From positions 248,001 through 312,000 of the forward strand of contig NZ_CP047957.1 of NCBI RefSeq assembly GCF_014280035.1: a stretch of DNA of 64,000 nucleotides, in the 5' to 3' direction. The notes below the pieces were generated by a model. The model searched no databases. It was given only the letters and a program-made list of their open reading frames with translations, and was not told the origin of the DNA. The position numbers and the translations under genes are program-made. Below, in pieces: positions 61,845-64,000 of this stretch; positions within the stretch are counted from its first letter, which is position 1, and each line of letters begins with the position of its first letter. This DNA comes from Synechococcus sp. A18-25c (lineage in GTDB: Bacteria; Cyanobacteriota; Cyanobacteriia; PCC-6307; Cyanobiaceae).

Positions 61845-64000
61845 TCAGAACGGTCGTTCCTCGAGTTCATTAGGCAGATTTCTGGGTGTGTAAGGAATGA
61901 AGGGTCGCCCAGTTCCTGTGAAGTTGAAATCATTCAGGCGAAAGCGGAAGCCGCCGATGCCTTCGTAGGGATTGAAGTAGAACCCGAGGTCGTAGCTGCG
62001 CCGTTGCCAGCGCAGTTCAATGTTGGAGTTGATCACGTTGCCGTAGAACTCCGAGCCAGGGTCGATGTTGACTCCCACGCCTGCATTCAGCAGCAATGGA
62101 CCGGCAATTTGTTGTGTAATGCCGATGCCGAGGGTGGCGAGATCCACCGGCTGATCGAACTTGAAGGGGCTTTCGCCCTGCTTGAGGGTGCCGCCCCCTG
62201 AAACGGAGAGCTGGGTGTAGTCGAAGAATGGCTTGCTGAAGGTGCCCAGAGTCAGGGTCGGTCCACCGGTCAGGCTGATGGTGCCCTGGCTTCTTCCGTC
62301 ACCGAAGGCCGCCATGGTGGTGTTGATATTGGTGCGGAAGGTGAGGCCAGGAACGATCGCCACCGGTGAGTAGCGATAGGCTGCTTCCGGTGTGAGTGCG
62401 GCAGGCCGTCCCCGCCAGAGCGGGTAGCTGCTGTTCATCGATCCATAGAAATTGGCCCGCATGGTGTCGATGAGCGGATTGTCACTTTGGTTGGTGGCAG
62501 TGAAGCTTTCGGCCTGATAGTTGCCGACCCCGATACGCCAGATGTAGTCGTTGCTGAGCTTGCCCCAGTTCCAATTGCCTTTCTGCTCTCCGAACACACC
62601 AAGAGCGCTGTAAACGTCGGTTTCACCCAGCGAGCCGTTCCAGGTGCGATAGCGGTAGGCACTGAAGAGACGGGCTTCCACTGCTCCCAGAAGGGGAAGC
62701 TCCACAAACCGAGTCACATCGCCCCAGAACCGACTGCCATTCAAGAAATTGCTGGGATTGAGCGTGCTGATGTCGGCTTCTGCCGATGCCGACCAGCCCA
62801 TGACCTCAGCACTCAGCTCAGCTTCCAGGCCAAACAGGTCACCGAGGCTGTTCGCCTGGGTCACTTTGCCGCTGTCGATGGATGTGCCTGGGGCCACGTA
62901 GCTGGAGTTGTTTCCTTCAATGGCTCGCTGCAGCATGAATTGCGGTTCCAGCTCCAGGGTGACATCGCTGGAGAGTTCGATTGGACGGAGTAGTCGTCCG
63001 ATATAGAAGCCACTGCGGTCTTCGTCATCGATGCCAAACACCCAGCGGTTCTCCACCTCTTCTTCTTGCTGGATGCGTTGCGTCCTCGAGACGGGGATCG
63101 GCAATCGTTCCTCGACGATCAGTCGGTTGCGTGCGCTCTTAATCAGGATGTCGCCATTTTCCACTTCCGTGGCAACCACGTCTTCGGCATCGATGCGTGT
63201 CTGTGCTGGCGTGAAGGGATCATTGGTGAACCCCATCCGATCGCTCGTCCAACCCTCAGGGGTGAGTTGCACGCGGGCGGCCTGAATGCGCCAGCGACTG
63301 ATTTCACCCGTGACCAACTTTGTGTCTCCACGCTTGTTCAGTTGGGTGGGCTTCACACCGCCGTAGCGATTGGCCGCTAGCACCTCGCTGTTGCGGAGGT
63401 CGTCGGAACCTCCTTGGCTTTGTTCAATCACGAACCGTTGTTGCAACTGAATGCTGGTGATGCGTTGATCAAGGGCTGCGATGGCTTCGCTGCGCAGGCG
63501 TTCCTGTTCACCGGGTGACAAACGCGATTCGCGGGTTTGGGCGAGCGGTTCCGAAGCATTGGCTGTGGTCGCCCTGTGTGATTCCCGCACCGGGTTGCCA
63601 AGGGTCACATCCTCGAGCTGTTCGCTGAGCGTCTGTGGTGCCAGCCTCGACTCCCGATCGGGATCAGGACAGCCCAGCGGAGGCGGCACCTCCGTGCCGA
63701 CCGAAGCTGGTTGGTCCTGACCCCAGCGGTATCGCACACCCACGAGGTAGGCGTTGCTGCCTTCCTTCACGCCGTTGTAGGTGCCGAAAGCTCCGGAGCG
63801 ATGGTGGATGCGTCCCACCACTGAAAGCTGCTGTGAAACGGTGGCTTCGAGTTCGAAGCCGAGATAGTTGAGCAGTTGTGAGAAATTCTCTCGGTAGGTT
63901 TTCTCGTAGTTGCTGACGGAGGTGTTGTAGCTGATGCCTTCGACGAATCCAAAGCTCAGCCAAGGCTGCAGCCACAGGCGGGCGCCGATGCCCAGGATTC
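61845..64000 (-). CDS. DUF3769 outer-membrane protein (LptD-like), 5' end outside window
   Basis: A reading frame of at least 717 codons, open to the right edge. The C-terminal 450 residues have the alternating pattern of a large outer-membrane beta-barrel with DUF3769-like sequence (GDILIKSARNRLIVEERLPI; LGIGITQQIAGPLLLNAGVG; NSNIELRWQRRSYDLGFYFN). Cyanobacterial DUF3769 proteins are taken as LptD/Imp-like lipopolysaccharide assembly factors. The visible N-terminal 60-90 residues look like the end of a separate small barrel (GRIHHRSGAFGTYNGVKEGS, AYLVGVRYRWG). A polar linker (about residues 90-190) joins the two. The true start cannot be seen. Confidence 0.8.
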   Translation of the reverse strand, partial: ILGIGARLWLQPWLSFGFVEGISYNTSVSNYEKTYRENFSQLLNYLGFELEATVSQQLSVVGRIHHRSGAFGTYNGVKEGSNAYLVGVRYRWGQDQPASVGTEVPPPLGCPDPDRESRLAPQTLSEQLEDVTLGNPVRESHRATTANASEPLAQTRESRLSPGEQERLRSEAIAALDQRITSIQLQQRFVIEQSQGGSDDLRNSEVLAANRYGGVKPTQLNKRGDTKLVTGEISRWRIQAARVQLTPEGWTSDRMGFTNDPFTPAQTRIDAEDVVATEVENGDILIKSARNRLIVEERLPIPVSRTQRIQQEEEVENRWVFGIDDEDRSGFYIGRLLRPIELSSDVTLELEPQFMLQRAIEGNNSSYVAPGTSIDSGKVTQANSLGDLFGLEAELSAEVMGWSASAEADISTLNPSNFLNGSRFWGDVTRFVELPLLGAVEARLFSAYRYRTWNGSLGETDVYSALGVFGEQKGNWNWGKLSNDYIWRIGVGNYQAESFTATNQSDNPLIDTMRANFYGSMNSSYPLWRGRPAALTPEAAYRYSPVAIVPGLTFRTNINTTMAAFGDGRSQGTISLTGGPTLTLGTFSKPFFDYTQLSVSGGGTLKQGESPFKFDQPVDLATLGIGITQQIAGPLLLNAGVGVNIDPGSEFYGNVINSNIELRWQRRSYDLGFYFNPYEGIGGFRFRLNDFNFTGTGRPFIPYTPRNLPNELEERPF

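Noticed and set aside
1-64000. CRISPR arrays, insertion sequences, phage genes
   Set aside because: I saw no regularly spaced repeats, transposase-like proteins, terminal inverted repeats or phage structural genes in the window.

Overview
The window comes from a cyanobacterium, most probably a marine picocyanobacterium of the Synechococcus type. Supporting evidence: the photosystem II cluster rubA-ycf48-psbEFLJ, psbK, ndhCKJ, the magnesium-chelatase subunit gene chlD, a carotenoid oxygenase, several proteins of families largely confined to cyanobacteria (DUF3155, DUF3181, DUF3769, DUF4079, DUF1997), very dense gene packing and a GC-rich base composition. The genus is inferred from style and content, not from a database match.

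Layout. 1-5 kb: 3' end of a sugar-nucleotide epimerase, then psbJ/L/F/E, ycf48 and rubA on the minus strand, divergent from ndhC-K-J. 5-13 kb: a YvcK-like protein, an Mla-type lipid transporter pair, chlD head-to-head with folK, and an ABC exporter. 13-20 kb: NUDIX hydrolase, a full-length photolyase, an aminotransferase, a redoxin, a lipoprotein, a split photolyase-like gene pair and fabI. 19.6-20.8 kb: a decayed flavoprotein reductase gene. 21-24 kb: hisB, carotenoid oxygenase and a SIMPL protein. 23.8-28.7 kb: a tightly coupled four-gene minus-strand operon (SABATH-type methyltransferase, amino-acid dehydrogenase, sarcosine-oxidase-like flavoprotein, BCCT transporter), with rdgB and a phosphohexomutase upstream. 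30.8-42 kb: a RecB-like nuclease, ygfZ, pyrE, tRNA-Met(CAT), a CBS-domain membrane protein, a Gfo/Idh oxidoreductase, a large GH15/phosphorylase-kinase-like protein, a WecG/TagA glycosyltransferase, psbK and tgt. 42-52 kb: cobS, a histidine kinase, DUF3155, purH, ispH, amt and sfsA. 52-64 kb: murJ, small conserved proteins, tRNA-Arg(ACG), glyA, a WecA-like transferase, cinA, leuC-leuD, a pentapeptide protein and a partial outer-membrane DUF3769 protein.

Most of the window is ordinary core genome: photosynthesis, amino-acid and nucleotide synthesis, and cell envelope. WecA-like and WecG-like enzymes, the epimerase, the DegT aminotransferase and the Gfo/Idh oxidoreductase could all serve surface polysaccharide synthesis. 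The most promising candidate for an undescribed system is the methyltransferase-dehydrogenase-oxidase-transporter operon. Its start and stop codons overlap, and its transporter and oxidase both depart from family consensus at substrate or cofactor positions. Second are the split photolyase pair with exactly four cysteines in the FAD protein, and the apparent fusion of a PagL-like barrel end to a DUF3769 protein at the right edge.
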